Assembly: GCA_024282035.1 (NCBI GenBank)
Contig: JAMWZR010000001.1
Location: forward strand, 186,001 to 250,000
Origin: Nitrosomonas sp.
GTDB taxonomy: Bacteria > Pseudomonadota > Gammaproteobacteria > Burkholderiales > Nitrosomonadaceae
Direction: 5' to 3'
Length of the DNA stretch: 64,000 nt
This document shows positions 63,958-64,000 of the stretch, in pieces. The notes beneath the pieces were generated by a model. That model saw only the letters and a program-made list of their open reading frames with translations. It searched no databases and was not told where the DNA came from. Every line of letters begins with the position of its first letter. The first letter of the stretch is position 1. Position numbers and translations under genes: made by a program.

Positions 63958-64000
63958 ATGGATATGGACATTTATTGCATGCGCCATGGACGTACGAATT
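63958..64000 (+). CDS. N-terminal fragment of a histidine phosphatase (phosphoglycerate mutase family)
   Basis: The last 43 bases open a frame reading MDMDIYCMRHGRTN, the classic N-terminal RHG motif with catalytic His of the phosphoglycerate mutase/alpha-ribazole phosphatase family. The rest is outside the window. The second ATG, at 63964, could be the true start. The gap to nnrS is 38 bases, so co-transcription is likely. Confidence 0.7.
   Translation, partial: MDMDIYCMRHGRTN

Overview
The window looks like a piece of a betaproteobacterial chromosome of moderate G+C, most plausibly a Nitrosomonas-like ammonia oxidiser (Nitrosomonadaceae). This rests on family knowledge: the gene orders uppS-cdsA-dxr-rseP-bamA, glyQ-glyS-gmhB-plsC, lolB-ispE-tRNAGln-prs-rplY-pth-ychF and nth-rnfB-pyrD are betaproteobacterial, and there are an FNR regulator, several small c-type cytochromes and an NnrS protein. 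The genus is inference. Most of the window is ordinary housekeeping DNA.

Layout. 1-0.4 kb: tail of an IS5-type transposase. 0.4-3.5 kb: mutS and slyD, convergent. 3.7-15.1 kb (minus strand): translation and envelope block rpsB-tsf-pyrH-frr-uppS-cdsA-dxr-rseP-bamA-skp-fabZ-rnhB, in which lpxD, lpxA and lpxB, usually interleaved here, are missing. 15.4-18.1 kb: an FNR-type regulator, a HemN-like protein that has lost its iron-sulfur cysteines, a perfect FNR box between them, and a cytochrome c lipoprotein. 18.1-19.6 kb: a long non-coding leader and an outer-membrane protein. 19.7-29.7 kb: an accessory region with a RapA-type ATPase, an MntA/HepT toxin-antitoxin pair with a frameshifted toxin, and a leftward block of Fic protein, two unequal adenine methyltransferases and a GIY-YIG/helicase restriction protein. 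29.7-38.7 kb (minus strand): ychF, pth, rplY, prs, tRNA-Gln, ispE, lolB, minE-minD-minC and a TPR lipoprotein. 39-45.7 kb (plus): lnt, glyQ, glyS, a GmhB-like phosphatase with a substituted catalytic Asp, plsC and a YgjP-type metalloprotease. 45.7-51.7 kb: an acyltransferase, a lineage-specific membrane protein, an Hsp20 gene with a sigma32-like promoter and a candidate fourU thermometer, an Uup-type ABC-F ATPase, two tandem monoheme cytochromes and a DUF1841 protein. 51.7-55.5 kb (minus): nth, rnfB, pyrD, bpt, aat. 55.6-64 kb: a coiled-coil outer-membrane protein, suhB, scpB-scpA, trpS, an M50 protease, a Sua5/YciO protein, a PHP phosphoesterase, nnrS and the first codons of a phosphoglycerate-mutase-family gene.

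The points most worth a second look are: the Fic-methyltransferase-methyltransferase-helicase block, where one methyltransferase keeps the SAM-binding motif but not the catalytic motif and its partner shows the reverse, under a promoter flanked by copies of one operator sequence; the cysteine-less HemN paralogue opposite FNR; and two independent hints of altered lipopolysaccharide biosynthesis, namely the absent lpxD/lpxA/lpxB and the Asp-to-Ala change in GmhB.
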